A DNA stretch of 64,000 nt from Blastococcus colisei (GCF_006717095.1 NZ_VFQE01000001.1:248001-312000); one strand, 5' to 3'; shown: positions 42,933-52,397, counted from the first letter of the stretch. A program made the numbers and translations. The notes: a model not told the origin generated them from the letters alone.

Positions 42933-44183
42933 TCAGCCGGCGGCGATCTGCCGGCGCCACCCCTCGTCCAGGGCGGTCACCCATCCGGCCTCGACCTCGG
43001 GGTCGGCGTCCTCGCTGAGCTCGGCGTAGGAGGGCAGGACCTCCGACTGCGGCAGCTCGGCGAACTGCGTCTGCACCTCGCCCGGCAGGCGCTCGGGGTC
43101 GAGGACGGTGTACTGCCCCCACACCTCGGGCCGGGCCTTCGCCAGCTGCTGCTCCGGGGAGAGCGCCAGGTTCGCCACGACCATGGCACCCGCCCGGCTG
43201 CCCGACGTGGACGGGACGGCCAGGAAGCTGGCGTTGCCGATGGTGCCGTCCTCGACCAGCAGCACCCGCGTGGTGGGCGGGAAGGTGCCCTCCTCCACCA
43301 GGTCGGGGAGCGTCGCCGGTCCGTAGGTCATGGTGAAGTCCACCTGGCCGTCGGCGTAGAGCTGGTCGAGCTCCTGCAGGCTCTGCGGGTACGTCTGCCC
43401 CTCGCGCCACAGCGAGGGCTCAATGTCCTCGAGGGTGCCGAACAGCTCCGGCGCGAGCTCGTCGTAGGCGTCCTGGGAGAACTCGAGGGGCACGTTGTCC
43501 ACCCCGCCGGCGACGGAGTACAGCACCTGCCGGACGAACACCGAGCCGGTGAAGTCCGGCGGGGCGGGATAGGAGAACCGGCCCGGGTGCTCCTCGATCC
43601 AGGTCAGCAGCTCATCGACGCTGCCCGGCGGGTCCTCGACCCGCGCCTCGTCGTAGACCAGCGCGAACTGGGCCTTGTGCCAGGGCGCCTCGCACCCGTT
43701 CACATCGAGCCCGAAGTCGGTGGTGAGCAGCGGGTCCTCGGGGTCGACGTACTCCATGTTGGGCAGCATCGACGTCCAGTCGCACAGCCACGCACCGGCC
43801 TGCTGCCCGGTGGCGAAGTTCTCGCCGTTGATCCAGATCAGGTCCACCTCGCCGTCGGTGACGCCGGCCTGTCGTTCTGACAGCACGCGGTTGACCGCGT
43901 CGCCGGTGTCGGCGATCGGTACGCGCTCCAGCGTCACGCCCTCCTCGGCGGCGGCCGGGGCCAGGACGTCGTCCACGTAGGCGTTGCCCTTGTCGTCGCC
44001 GCCGTACATCCACAGCCGCACGGTCTGCCCGTCGGCCTCGGCGAGGACGTCGTCCCAGCCGCGTGCCTCGGCGGTCGTCGGCTCGCTCACGGGTGCGGCG
44101 CAGCCGGCGAGGGCGAGCAGCAGCGCGCCCACGCCCACCGCCGTCCTGCGGGCTCGCCGGCTCGCGGGGCGTCGTGCGGCCAT
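42933..44183 (-). CDS. ABC transporter substrate-binding lipoprotein
   Basis: A 416-residue extracytoplasmic binding protein. A signal peptide with twin arginines ends in lipobox LALAGC (Cys28). The mature part has DDVLAEADGQTVRLWMYGGDDKGNAYVDD, in the style of YnjB-type binding proteins, with many Trp, Asp and Glu residues. ATG 44183 follows GAGGAGG. First gene of the four-gene operon. Substrate cannot be assigned; YnjBCD-type systems have no firm ligand. Confidence 0.9.
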   Translation of the reverse strand: MAARRPASRRARRTAVGVGALLLALAGCAAPVSEPTTAEARGWDDVLAEADGQTVRLWMYGGDDKGNAYVDDVLAPAAAEEGVTLERVPIADTGDAVNRVLSERQAGVTDGEVDLIWINGENFATGQQAGAWLCDWTSMLPNMEYVDPEDPLLTTDFGLDVNGCEAPWHKAQFALVYDEARVEDPPGSVDELLTWIEEHPGRFSYPAPPDFTGSVFVRQVLYSVAGGVDNVPLEFSQDAYDELAPELFGTLEDIEPSLWREGQTYPQSLQELDQLYADGQVDFTMTYGPATLPDLVEEGTFPPTTRVLLVEDGTIGNASFLAVPSTSGSRAGAMVVANLALSPEQQLAKARPEVWGQYTVLDPERLPGEVQTQFAELPQSEVLPSYAELSEDADPEVEAGWVTALDEGWRRQIAAG

Positions 44184-44347
44184 CGGGAAGGTCCTCCTCG
44201 GACTGCGATCGTGGGCGTCGACCCGCGCCCGAAGCGTGTTCGTGCCCGACCGGAGATCCGGATGCGGCCGTCGTCGAGGTCGTGCGAAAGGATCGTCCCC
44301 GACCTGATGTCGCCCCGCCACGGGGCCGCCGGCCGTGGAGGTGCCCG

Positions 44348-44974
44348 GTGCTCGATGCGGCGGCGCGGCGCGTGCTCGACGCGCCCCTGGCGCGCGCGGC
44401 CGGCGCCCTGGACCGGCCGTGGCTGAGCCCGGACCGGCTGACCGCCCTCGGCCTGGCTCTCGGGCTGGGCTGCGCGGTCGCTGCCGCCGTCCAGTGGTGG
44501 GGGACGGCGCTGGTGCTGTGGCTGGTGTCCCGGGTGGCGGACGGGCTGGACGGGCCGCTGGCGCGCCGGCGCCGGGCGGTCGGGGCGCCCGGCGACGCCG
44601 GCAGCGGTGGGTTCTTCGACATCACCGCCGACTTCTGCGTCTACGGCAGCACGGTGGCCGGGGTGGCCGTCGGGGTCACGCACGCCTTCGGTGCGCCGTG
44701 GGAGCCCTTCCTCGCCGTCCTGCTCGCCTACTACGTCAACGGGACGGCGTTCCTGGCCTTCTCGTCCATCGCCGAGCGGAGCGGCCGGCAGCTCGACGAC
44801 GGCCGGTCGCTGTCCTTCCTCGGCGGGCTGGCGGAGGGCACCGAGACGATCGTCGTCCACGCGCTGTGGCTGCTGCTGCCGACGGTCGCCTGGCAGCTGG
44901 CGTGGGGATGGGCCGCGGTGGTCGCGGTCAGCGCCGTGCACCGGATGTGGGTCGGTTACCGCTCGCTGCGCTGA
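44348..44974 (+). CDS. CDP-alcohol phosphatidyltransferase family protein
   Basis: A 208-residue membrane enzyme transferring a substituted phosphate from a CDP-alcohol. The D-x2-D-G-x2-A-R...G-x3-D-x3-D motif is complete: D65, D68, G69, A72, R73, G87, D91 and D95. Four to six helices. GTG 44348 follows GGAGGT. The acceptor alcohol is unknown. Its 3' end overlaps the convergent disulfide-oxidoreductase gene by 19 bp. Confidence 0.85.
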   Translation: MLDAAARRVLDAPLARAAGALDRPWLSPDRLTALGLALGLGCAVAAAVQWWGTALVLWLVSRVADGLDGPLARRRRAVGAPGDAGSGGFFDITADFCVYGSTVAGVAVGVTHAFGAPWEPFLAVLLAYYVNGTAFLAFSSIAERSGRQLDDGRSLSFLGGLAEGTETIVVHALWLLLPTVAWQLAWGWAAVVAVSAVHRMWVGYRSLR

Positions 44975-46398
44975 CCGCCCCGAAGGCGACCGCGGACCCA
45001 CACCGCCGCCCGCAGGGCGCCTCGGACGAGCGGGTTCGCCAGGCGGGCCCGGACGTCGTCGAGCGCGGCGTCGACGATCGCGTCGTCGTAGGTGGGATAG
45101 GCGTGGGTGGTGCCGGCCAGGTCGCCGGCGGTCAGCCGCTGCCGGACGGCGAGAGTCAGCTCGCCCAGGGTCTCCCCCGCGCGCGGGCCGACGACGACGG
45201 CACCGACCACGCGGTGCCGCCGGTCGAGGACGAGCGAGGTGAACCCCTCCGTCTCGCCTTCGGCGACCGCACGGTCCACCGCCGCGTGCTCGACACGGCG
45301 CACGGTGCAGCCGCTCCCCGCCGCCTCGGCGGGGCTCAGGCCGACCGAGGCCACTTCCGGGGAGGTGAAGGTGACCCGGGGGACGACGGGGTCGATGCGG
45401 CGGGCCAGGCCGAGGACGGCGTTGCTCGCGGCGACGCTGCCGTGCATGCCGGCGGTGTGGGTGAAGAACGGCGGGCCGGTGACGTCGCCGGCCGCCCAGA
45501 TCCGCCGATTGGTGGTGCGCAGGGCCGCGTCGAGGGTGACGCTCCCGTCGTCGTCCAGGTCGACCCCGGCGGCGTCCAGCCCGAGGCCGGTGGTCCGGGG
45601 CCGGCGGCCGACGGCGACCAGCAGGCGGTCGAAGGGCAGCGCCGTCCCGTCGTCCAGGTGCAGGACGCCCGGTTCGATACGTACGCCCTGCGAACCCAGT
45701 CGCAGCTGCGCCCCGTCCCGCTGCAGAGCCGCGGCGACCAGGGCCGCGGCGTCGGGATCCTCGGGCTCGAGCAGCCGGTCCGACCCGTCGACGACGGTGA
45801 CCGCCGAGCCGAGCCGGGCGAAGGCCTGACCGAGCTCGCAGCCGATCGGGCCACCGCCCAGGACCACCAGGCGCCGGGGCAGCTCCTCCACGTCCCAGAG
45901 CGTCTCGCTGGTGAGCGGCTCGATCGTCTCCATGCCGTCGATCGGGGGCATCGCCGGGTCGGCGCCGGTCGCCAGCAGGGCCGCGGAGAAACGGACGGAG
46001 CGCTCGCCGATGCGGGCGGTGTCGGGGCCGGTGAACACCGCGCTGCCGGTCAGCACCGAGACGCCGGCCTTCTCGAGCGCCTCGGGGGAGTCCTTCGGCT
46101 GGACGGCGGTGATGGCGGCACGGACGTGGGCCCGGACGCGGGCGAACTCGACGCGCACCTCGCCGACGTCGACGCCGAGGCTGCTCGCCCGGCGGGCGGA
46201 CGCAGCGGCCGAGGCGGCGGCGAGCAGGGCCTTGGAGGGGACGCACCCGGTCCAGAGGCAGTCGCCACCGGTGCGTCCGTGCTCCACGAGCACGGTGCGG
46301 GCACCGAGGGCAGCGGCGGTGTGCGCGCCGACCAGCCCGGCGGTGCCGCCACCGACGACCAGCAGGTCGACGGTGTCCTCGATCGGGTGCACCGGCAT
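44956..46398 (-). CDS. MerA-like FAD-dependent pyridine nucleotide-disulfide oxidoreductase
   Basis: A 480-residue flavoprotein of the mercuric reductase/dihydrolipoamide dehydrogenase family. The redox disulfide is C47/C52 (GGDCLWTGCVPSK), with FAD motifs GGGTAGLVGAH and AAGDVTG. The C-terminal HAYPTYDD replaces the usual HPTxxE proton-relay, and the C-terminal CC pair of true MerA is absent, so it is not a mercury reductase by motif. ATG 46398 follows GGGAGG. Confidence 0.85.
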   Translation of the reverse strand: MPVHPIEDTVDLLVVGGGTAGLVGAHTAAALGARTVLVEHGRTGGDCLWTGCVPSKALLAAASAAASARRASSLGVDVGEVRVEFARVRAHVRAAITAVQPKDSPEALEKAGVSVLTGSAVFTGPDTARIGERSVRFSAALLATGADPAMPPIDGMETIEPLTSETLWDVEELPRRLVVLGGGPIGCELGQAFARLGSAVTVVDGSDRLLEPEDPDAAALVAAALQRDGAQLRLGSQGVRIEPGVLHLDDGTALPFDRLLVAVGRRPRTTGLGLDAAGVDLDDDGSVTLDAALRTTNRRIWAAGDVTGPPFFTHTAGMHGSVAASNAVLGLARRIDPVVPRVTFTSPEVASVGLSPAEAAGSGCTVRRVEHAAVDRAVAEGETEGFTSLVLDRRHRVVGAVVVGPRAGETLGELTLAVRQRLTAGDLAGTTHAYPTYDDAIVDAALDDVRARLANPLVRGALRAAVWVRGRLRGGQRSER

Positions 46399-46507
46399 CG
46401 TCTGGCCTCCCTCGGTCCGGCGACGGTCGCCGCGGGTCACGCTAGTGCCGCTCGCACGATCCGGTCGTGCCCGGCCGATCCGCGCCGGCCGAGGGAGGAT
46501 CGGCCTG

Positions 46508-47593
46508 GTGAACACGGAGCCGGAGATCCAGGTCCTGGTGATCGGAGCCGGTCAGGCCGGTCTGGGCACGGCGTACCGGCTGCGGCGGGAAGGCGTCCAC
46601 GACGTCCTCGTGGTGGAGGCCGGTGAGGTCGCGCAGAGCTGGCGGGAGCGGTGGGCGAGCCTGCAGCTGTTCACCCCGCGCCGGTTCAGCTCCCTGCCCG
46701 GCAGGCGCTTTCCGCCGGGCCCGACCCGCAGTCCCTCCCGGCTGGAGATGGCCGACTACCTCGTGTCCTACGCAACAAGCCTCGAGCTGCCGGTGCGCAC
46801 CCGGACACCGGTGCGGCGGCTCGTGCGCAGGGAACACGGCTTCGTGGCGGCCACGCCGTCCGGGGAGATCCGGGCCCGGCACGTGGTGGTGGCCACGGGG
46901 GCCTTCCGCCGTCCCCGCGTGCCGGCCGCGGCCGGCGGCCTGAGCCCGGCGGTGCACCAGCTGCACTCCTCGCAGTACTGCACGCCCGACGACGTGCCCC
47001 CCGGCCCGGTCCTGGTGGTGGGTGGCGGCAACTCCGCGGCGCAGCTGGCGATCGAGCTCTCGGACGGGCACGAGGTGACCGTGGCCGCCCCGACGGAGCC
47101 GCGCTTCCTCCCCGAGGACGTGCTGGGCGTGAGCAGCTACTGGTGGCTCCTGGTCAGCGGGATCCTCAACGCCGGCGCGTCGACGCCGGTCGCCCGGTTC
47201 CTGCGCAGCCGCCACGAGGCGATCCTCGGCCGGGAGCTGAAGCGGGAGGTCCGCGCCGGCCGGATCCGGCTGGCTCCGCACCGCGTGGTCGCGGCGGACG
47301 GAAACCGGCTGCGCCTCGCCGACGGCAGCACCGAGCAACCCCGCACGGTGCTGTGGTGCACCGGCTTCGAGCCCGACACCGCGTGGATCGCGATCGACGG
47401 CGCCCTCGCGGACGGCGGGGCCCCGGTGCACTCGAAGGGGGCCTCACCGGTAGCGGGACTGCACTGGATGGGCCTGCCCTGGCAGACGCGGGTCAACTCC
47501 TCGCTGGTCGACGGCGTCGACCGCGACGCCCGCCGGACGGCGCGGCGGATCCGCCGGCGAGAACGGCAGTTGCCGGAGGGTGGCGGCTGGTAG
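46508..47593 (+). CDS. CzcO-like FAD-dependent oxidoreductase (flavin monooxygenase type)
   Basis: A 361-residue NAD(P)/FAD-dependent protein. VLVIGAGQAGLGTAYRL is the FAD dinucleotide fold and VLVVGGGNSAAQLAIEL the NADP fold; VVVATGAFRRPRVP follows. RSPSRLEMADYL and the ATG motif place it with the CzcO/trkA-like monooxygenase family. Substrate unknown. It is divergent from the MerA-like gene with about 110 bp between them, and ends 10 bp before tldD. Confidence 0.85.
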   Translation: MNTEPEIQVLVIGAGQAGLGTAYRLRREGVHDVLVVEAGEVAQSWRERWASLQLFTPRRFSSLPGRRFPPGPTRSPSRLEMADYLVSYATSLELPVRTRTPVRRLVRREHGFVAATPSGEIRARHVVVATGAFRRPRVPAAAGGLSPAVHQLHSSQYCTPDDVPPGPVLVVGGGNSAAQLAIELSDGHEVTVAAPTEPRFLPEDVLGVSSYWWLLVSGILNAGASTPVARFLRSRHEAILGRELKREVRAGRIRLAPHRVVAADGNRLRLADGSTEQPRTVLWCTGFEPDTAWIAIDGALADGGAPVHSKGASPVAGLHWMGLPWQTRVNSSLVDGVDRDARRTARRIRRRERQLPEGGGW

Positions 47594-47603
47594 ACAGGGG
47601 CGC

Positions 47604-49115
47604 GTGTCAGCACGCTCCGTCGACGAGTCCTTCCTCGCTCTCCCGCTGTCCGCCCTCACCGACGCCGCGCTGACCCGCGCCGTCGACCTCGGCTGCGAGC
47701 ACGCCGACATCAGGGTCGAGCGGCTCCGCACCCAGACGATCAGCCTGCGCGACGCCCGGCCCGAGGCCTCCATCGACGGGGAGGACCTCGGCCTGTCGGT
47801 GCGCGTCGTGCACGAGGGCACGTGGGGCTTCGCCGCCGGCGTCGTCCTCACCGCGGCCGAGGCCGTCCGGCTGGCCGAGGAGGCCGTCGCCGTGGCGCAG
47901 GTGTCCGCCGCCATCAACACCGATCCCGTCGAGCTCGCGCCCGAGCCGGTGTACCCCGACGCCGTCTTCGTCTCCGCCTACGACGTCGACCCCTTCGAGG
48001 TGCCGGACCCGGAGAAGACCGGCCTGCTGACCGACCTCTCCGAACAGCTGCTCGCCGCCGACGGCGTCGAGCACGTGCAGACGCGGTGCATGCACGTCAA
48101 GGAGCAGAAGTACTACGCCGACACCGCCGGCACCCGCACGCGACAGCAGCGGATCCGCATCCAGCCGGAGTTCACCGCGCTGACCGTCGACCGGGCGACC
48201 GGCTCGTTCGAGAGCATGCGCACGCTGGCCCCGCCGGTCGGCCGTGGCTGGGAGTACCTGACCGGCACCGGCTGGGACTGGCGCGCGGAGCTCGCCGAGA
48301 TCCCCGAGCTGCTGCGCGAGAAGACCAAGGCGCCGTCGGTCGAGGCCGGCCGGCACGACCTCGTCGTCGATCCGTCGAACCTGTGGCTGACCATCCACGA
48401 GTCCATCGGGCACGCCACCGAGCTCGACCGGGCGCTCGGCTACGAGGCGGCCTACGCCGGGACGTCGTTCGCCACCGTCGACAAGCTCGGCACGCTGCAG
48501 TACGGCTCGGCGCTGATGAACGTCACCGGCGACCGGACGGCGCTGCACGGGCTGTCCACGGTGGGCTGGGACGACGAGGGCGTCGCCGGCCAGCAGTGGG
48601 ACATCGTGAAGGACGGCGTGCTGGTGGGCTACCAGGTCGACCGCAACATGGCCCGGCTGCGCGCGCTGGGTCGGTCGAACGGCTGCGCGTTCGCCGACAG
48701 CCCCGGGCACGTGCCGGTCCAGCGCATGGCCAACGTCTCGCTGCGCCCCGACCCCGACGGCCCCTCCACCGAGGCACTCATCGCCGGCGTCGAGCACGGC
48801 ATCTACGTCGTCGGCGACAAGAGCTGGTCGATCGACATGCAGCGCTACAACTTCCAGTTCACCGGTCAGCGGTTCTACCGCATCGAGGGGGGCCGGCTGG
48901 CCGGCCAGCTGCGCGACGTGGCCTACCAGGCGACGACGACGGACTTCTGGGGCTCGATGTCGGTCGTCGGCGGGCCGGACACCTACGTGCTCGGCGGGGC
49001 CATGAACTGCGGCAAGGCCCAGCCCGGTCAGGTCGCCCCGGTGAGCCACGGCTGCCCGGTGGCGCTGTTCGAGGGCGTGAACATCCTGAACACGGTGCAG
49101 GAGGCGGGGCGATGA
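47604..49115 (+). CDS. tldD: metalloprotease TldD
   Basis: A 503-residue zinc protease subunit. The HExxxH motif is H265-E266...H270 (HESIGHATE), as in the TldD/TldE heterodimer that digests modified peptides and antitoxins. Later metal ligands lie in CGKAQPGQVAPVSHGCP. GTG 47604 follows AGGGG. Its stop overlaps tldE (ATGA). The pair matures microcin-type RiPPs in some bacteria, but no RiPP gene is adjacent here. Confidence 0.92.
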   Translation: MSARSVDESFLALPLSALTDAALTRAVDLGCEHADIRVERLRTQTISLRDARPEASIDGEDLGLSVRVVHEGTWGFAAGVVLTAAEAVRLAEEAVAVAQVSAAINTDPVELAPEPVYPDAVFVSAYDVDPFEVPDPEKTGLLTDLSEQLLAADGVEHVQTRCMHVKEQKYYADTAGTRTRQQRIRIQPEFTALTVDRATGSFESMRTLAPPVGRGWEYLTGTGWDWRAELAEIPELLREKTKAPSVEAGRHDLVVDPSNLWLTIHESIGHATELDRALGYEAAYAGTSFATVDKLGTLQYGSALMNVTGDRTALHGLSTVGWDDEGVAGQQWDIVKDGVLVGYQVDRNMARLRALGRSNGCAFADSPGHVPVQRMANVSLRPDPDGPSTEALIAGVEHGIYVVGDKSWSIDMQRYNFQFTGQRFYRIEGGRLAGQLRDVAYQATTTDFWGSMSVVGGPDTYVLGGAMNCGKAQPGQVAPVSHGCPVALFEGVNILNTVQEAGR

Positions 49116-50500
49116 CTCGCGTGAAGCCGCAGGAGCTGGTCGAGCAGGCCCTCGCCGCCTCGACCGCCGACGACCAGATCGCCTTCGTCGTCGAGAGCTC
49201 CGGGGCCAACCTGCGCTGGGCGGCCAACAGCCTGACGACGAACGGGTCGATGCGCTCCCGCCAGGTCGTCGTCATCTCCTTCGTCGACGGCGGCGCCGGC
49301 ATGGCCGCCGGCACCGTCACCCGCACCGGCACGCCGGACGTCGCCGAGCTGGTCGCCGCGAGCGAGCAGGCCGCCCGGGACGCCGGCCCCGCGGAGGACG
49401 CCGTTCCGCTGATCGGCGATGCCCCGGACGGCAACGGCGACTGGGACGCCCCGGCCGCCGAGACGTCGATCGGGGTGTTCACCGACTTCGCCCCCGACCT
49501 CGGCCAGGCGTTCGGCGAGGCCCGTGACCGCGACGAGCTGCTCTTCGGCTTCGCCGAGCACCGGATGGCCACGACCTACCTCGGCAGCTCGACCGGTCTG
49601 CGGCTGCGGCACGACCAGCCCACCGGCCGGGTCGAGCTCAACGGCAAGAGCCCGGACTTCGGCCGCTCCGTCTGGGCGGGCGTGGGGACGCGGGACTTCC
49701 GGGACGTCTCGGTGGCCGGCCTCGCGGCCGACGTCGAGCGGAAGATGGGCTGGTCCCGGCGCCGGGTGGAACTGCCGGCCGGCCGCTACGAGACGCTGCT
49801 GCCGCCGTCGGCGGTCAGCGACCTGATGATCTACCTGTACTGGACGATGGAGGCCCGGGACGCCGACGAGGGCCGCAACGTCTTCGCCAGGCCGGGCGGC
49901 GGCAACCGGGTGGGCGAGCGGCTGGCCGCGCTCCCGCTGACCCTGTGCAGCGACCCGCACGCGCCCGGCCTGGAAGCGGCGCCCTTCCAGGTGGTCGGCG
50001 CCTCCTCCGGATCGGCGTCCGTCTTCGACAACGGCATGGCCGCCCCGGCGGTGAACTGGATCGAGCAGGGCACCCTCACCAACCTGATCCGGCCCCGGGC
50101 ATGGGCGCTGAAGACCACCGCCCCGGCGACGGCAGCCGTGGACAACCTGATCCTCGAGGACCCGACGGCGACGGCGTCCCAGGAGGAGATGCTGGCCGCC
50201 ACCGACCGCGGCCTGCTCCTGACCACCCTCTGGTACATCCGCGAGGTGGACCCGCAGACCCTGCTGCTCACCGGGCTGACCCGCGACGGCGTCTTCCTCG
50301 TCGAGGGCGGGGAGGTGACCGCGGCGGTGAACAACTTCCGCTTCAACGAGTCGCCGGTCGATCTGCTCGGTCGGACGGTCCAGGCGGGTCGTACCGAGCG
50401 CACGCTGCCCCGGGAGTGGAACGACTGGTTCACCCGCTGCGCGATGCCACCGCTGCGGGTGCCGGACTTCAACATGAGCAGCGTCAGTCCGGCCAGTTGA
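49112..50500 (+). CDS. tldE: TldE/PmbA-type partner of TldD
   Basis: A 462-residue subunit that lacks a metal site and, with TldD, forms the proteolytic cavity. FVDGGAGMAAGTV and the C-terminal TREGVFLVEGGEVTAAVNNFRFNESPVDLLG-type block, read in parts, are present. The overlapping ATGA start gives tight coupling to tldD. Confidence 0.9.
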   Translation: MTRVKPQELVEQALAASTADDQIAFVVESSGANLRWAANSLTTNGSMRSRQVVVISFVDGGAGMAAGTVTRTGTPDVAELVAASEQAARDAGPAEDAVPLIGDAPDGNGDWDAPAAETSIGVFTDFAPDLGQAFGEARDRDELLFGFAEHRMATTYLGSSTGLRLRHDQPTGRVELNGKSPDFGRSVWAGVGTRDFRDVSVAGLAADVERKMGWSRRRVELPAGRYETLLPPSAVSDLMIYLYWTMEARDADEGRNVFARPGGGNRVGERLAALPLTLCSDPHAPGLEAAPFQVVGASSGSASVFDNGMAAPAVNWIEQGTLTNLIRPRAWALKTTAPATAAVDNLILEDPTATASQEEMLAATDRGLLLTTLWYIREVDPQTLLLTGLTRDGVFLVEGGEVTAAVNNFRFNESPVDLLGRTVQAGRTERTLPREWNDWFTRCAMPPLRVPDFNMSSVSPAS

Positions 50501-50527
50501 GGGGCGCCTTGTCGGCCGTCCGAACCC

Positions 50528-50549
50528 TTCCGTCACACCCGTCACGGAA
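50528..50549. repeat. inverted repeat downstream of tldE
   Basis: TTCCGT (50528-50533) and ACGGAA (50544-50549) flank a 10-base spacer that itself contains CGTCAC. It may end the tldDE transcript or be an operator. Also in this 294-base gap (50501-50794) is the 10-bp palindrome TTGCGCGCAA at 50581-50590; no gene was seen. Confidence 0.4.
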
Positions 50550-50794
50550 ACGAATCCGACCGGTGTAATTCCCACAACCGTTGCGCGCAACCGCTGGTGA
50601 GTAATGACGGCGACGACCCGTGCAGAGCCGATTACGCTCGGTACCCGGGGGCGATGCCGCCGAACCTGAACTGAACGAAATCTCTGCGCCAGGCATTCAG
50701 CGCCACCCGGATCCTGCCGATATCTCGTTCACGTCATCCGCAACGTGCAACACGGGTCGCGAACAACGCGCGGGACCGTCGAGGGGAGGGCTCC

Positions 50795-51097
50795 GTGAGC
50801 AGGAGTCGCAAGCCGTCCGTCTTCCAGGTGGGCAAGGTCCGGGACGACGGCCGCACCGTCGTCATCTCCGGCTGGGGTCTGGGGCTGTGCGCCTCCGGCT
50901 GCGCCTGCCATCGCCACCCCGTCGCCGGGCACCTCGCCATCGCCGAGGACCAGGCCGGCGGAAAGCTCGGCCTCGCCACCTACGGCGAGGACGAGTGCGA
51001 CTGCTGCGAGGCGTGGACCGCCGACGAGCTCGCTGCCATCCTCCGCGATCTCGACACCGTGGCCGGCCTGCAGGCGCAGGAGCCCCTCGCCGGCTGA
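50795..51097 (+). CDS. cysteine-rich hypothetical protein
   Basis: A 100-residue protein of unknown family with two cysteine groups: CASGCACHRHP (C32, C36, C38 and His residues) and ECDCCEAW (three cysteines). The pattern suggests a metal or Fe-S site, perhaps a zinc ribbon. No signal peptide or membrane segment is visible. GTG start is 9 bases after GGGAGGG. The 23-bp inverted repeat follows about 40 bases downstream. No function is claimed. Confidence 0.65.
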   Translation: MSRSRKPSVFQVGKVRDDGRTVVISGWGLGLCASGCACHRHPVAGHLAIAEDQAGGKLGLATYGEDECDCCEAWTADELAAILRDLDTVAGLQAQEPLAG

Positions 51098-51137
51098 ACG
51101 TTCGACAACTTCTGCCCGTCGTCCTCGGCGGGCGACG

Positions 51138-51188
51138 ATGTGCGCCCAGGGCGCATTCCCACCACGGGAATGCGCCCTGGGCGCACAT
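51138..51188. repeat. 23-bp perfect inverted repeat with 5-base spacer
   Basis: Arms 51138-51160 and 51166-51188 are perfect reverse complements around ACCAC. Each arm is itself almost palindromic (TGCGCCC-A-GGGCGCA), so the DNA could fold as one long hairpin or two short ones. It lies between the cysteine-rich gene and the NlpC gene. No U-tract. Candidates are a transcription terminator, a REP-like repeat or a protein-binding site. The rest of the 283-base gap shows nothing else clear. Confidence 0.85.
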
Positions 51189-51380
51189 TCATGTGGGGAC
51201 CTGCCGTCGATGAAGTCGCGGGTGTTCCCCGTGTGGCGGGTGTGACGGGCGTGGTGCGGCCACGACAGGGCACCTGCGCGCCTCCCACTACTTCTCGATG
51301 TCGAATCCTTACGGTCCGTCCTGACGCGCATGGAACGAGGCCCCTTCCCCGGGTCCGGCGCACTCTGACGGAGGCCGACG

Positions 51381-52397
51381 GTGCAGTCCACGCGCACGAC
51401 GACCCGGCGCCGGTCCCGTGCCGTCCTCGCCCTGGGGGCCGTGCTCGTCGCGGCGTCCACCGGGGTCCTCGCGCCGTCGCCCGCCGCGGCCGACCCGACG
51501 ACGTCGGCCCAGGTACAGGCGCTGATGCGGGAGACCGCCCAGCAACTGACGGTCATCGACGAGCAGCTGCACGAGGCCGAGCTGATCGTGGCCGCTCAGC
51601 AGCAGGCCGCCGACGCGGCCGCCGCACAGGCCGCCGCGGCCCAGCAGGCACTCGACGTCTTCGCACCGCAGATCCGGGCGATCGCCCAGAGCGGGTTCAC
51701 CGGAAAGACCCAGTCGCGGGTGGCCGCGTTCCTGACCAGTGCCTCCGCCGAGGAGCTCGTCCAGCAGATGACGACGCTGGACATGATCGCCGCGCACACC
51801 AACGACGTCGTCACCGAGGCGTCGCTCGCGCAGAAGGCCGCGCAGGACGCGCAGACGGCCGCCGACCAGGCCGCCGCCGCCGCCCGTGCCGGGCTCGAGC
51901 AGCTGCAGGCGCAGAAGGCCGAGGCCGAGCAGAAGGCCGCCGCCTACCAGGCCGACTTCGCCCGGCTGTCGGCCGCCGAGCAGGCTGCCCTCACCACGGC
52001 CGTGGCCGGACGGTCCCTGCAGGCGCCGCGGAACCTGCCGCTGCCTCCCGGGGCCGCGGGTGCGGCCATCGAGACGGCGCTCGCGCAGGTGGGTGACCGT
52101 TACGTGAGTGGGGCCTCCGGACCGGACGCCTTCGACTGCTCCGGCCTGACCTCCTACGCGTACGCGGCGGCCGGGATCACGCTGCCCCGCTCGAGCCGAG
52201 CCCAGTCGCAGATCGGCACCCAGGTCTCCCGGGCGGAGCTGCAGCCCGGCGACCTCGTCTTCTACTACACGCCCATCAGCCACGTGGCCCTCTACATCGG
52301 CGACGGGATGATCGTGCACGCCCGCACCCACGGCGTCCCCCTCTCGGTCACCAGCGTCGACCAGCGCGGGTTCCGGTTCGGCGTCCGCCTGGGTTGA
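51381..52397 (+). CDS. NlpC/P60 peptidoglycan hydrolase
   Basis: A 338-residue secreted cell-wall hydrolase. A signal peptide (about 1-37, AxA-type cleavage at PAAAD) precedes a long Ala/Gln-rich coiled coil (about 40-215), then an NlpC/P60 domain. Catalytic C253 is in FDCSGL and His in SHVALY; VHART supplies the third polar residue. It should cleave D-glutamyl-diaminopimelate bonds (RipA-like). GTG 51381 follows GGAGG. Confidence 0.92.
   Translation: MQSTRTTTRRRSRAVLALGAVLVAASTGVLAPSPAAADPTTSAQVQALMRETAQQLTVIDEQLHEAELIVAAQQQAADAAAAQAAAAQQALDVFAPQIRAIAQSGFTGKTQSRVAAFLTSASAEELVQQMTTLDMIAAHTNDVVTEASLAQKAAQDAQTAADQAAAAARAGLEQLQAQKAEAEQKAAAYQADFARLSAAEQAALTTAVAGRSLQAPRNLPLPPGAAGAAIETALAQVGDRYVSGASGPDAFDCSGLTSYAYAAAGITLPRSSRAQSQIGTQVSRAELQPGDLVFYYTPISHVALYIGDGMIVHARTHGVPLSVTSVDQRGFRFGVRLG

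Noticed and set aside
44956-46398. Annotation as mercuric reductase
   Set aside because: The redox disulfide is present, but the C-terminal Cys pair and NmerA domain of MerA are missing and no mer genes are near.
51098-51380. ydaO/c-di-AMP riboswitch before the NlpC/P60 gene
   Set aside because: Such riboswitches often precede NlpC/P60 genes, but the conserved motifs were not found in the leader.
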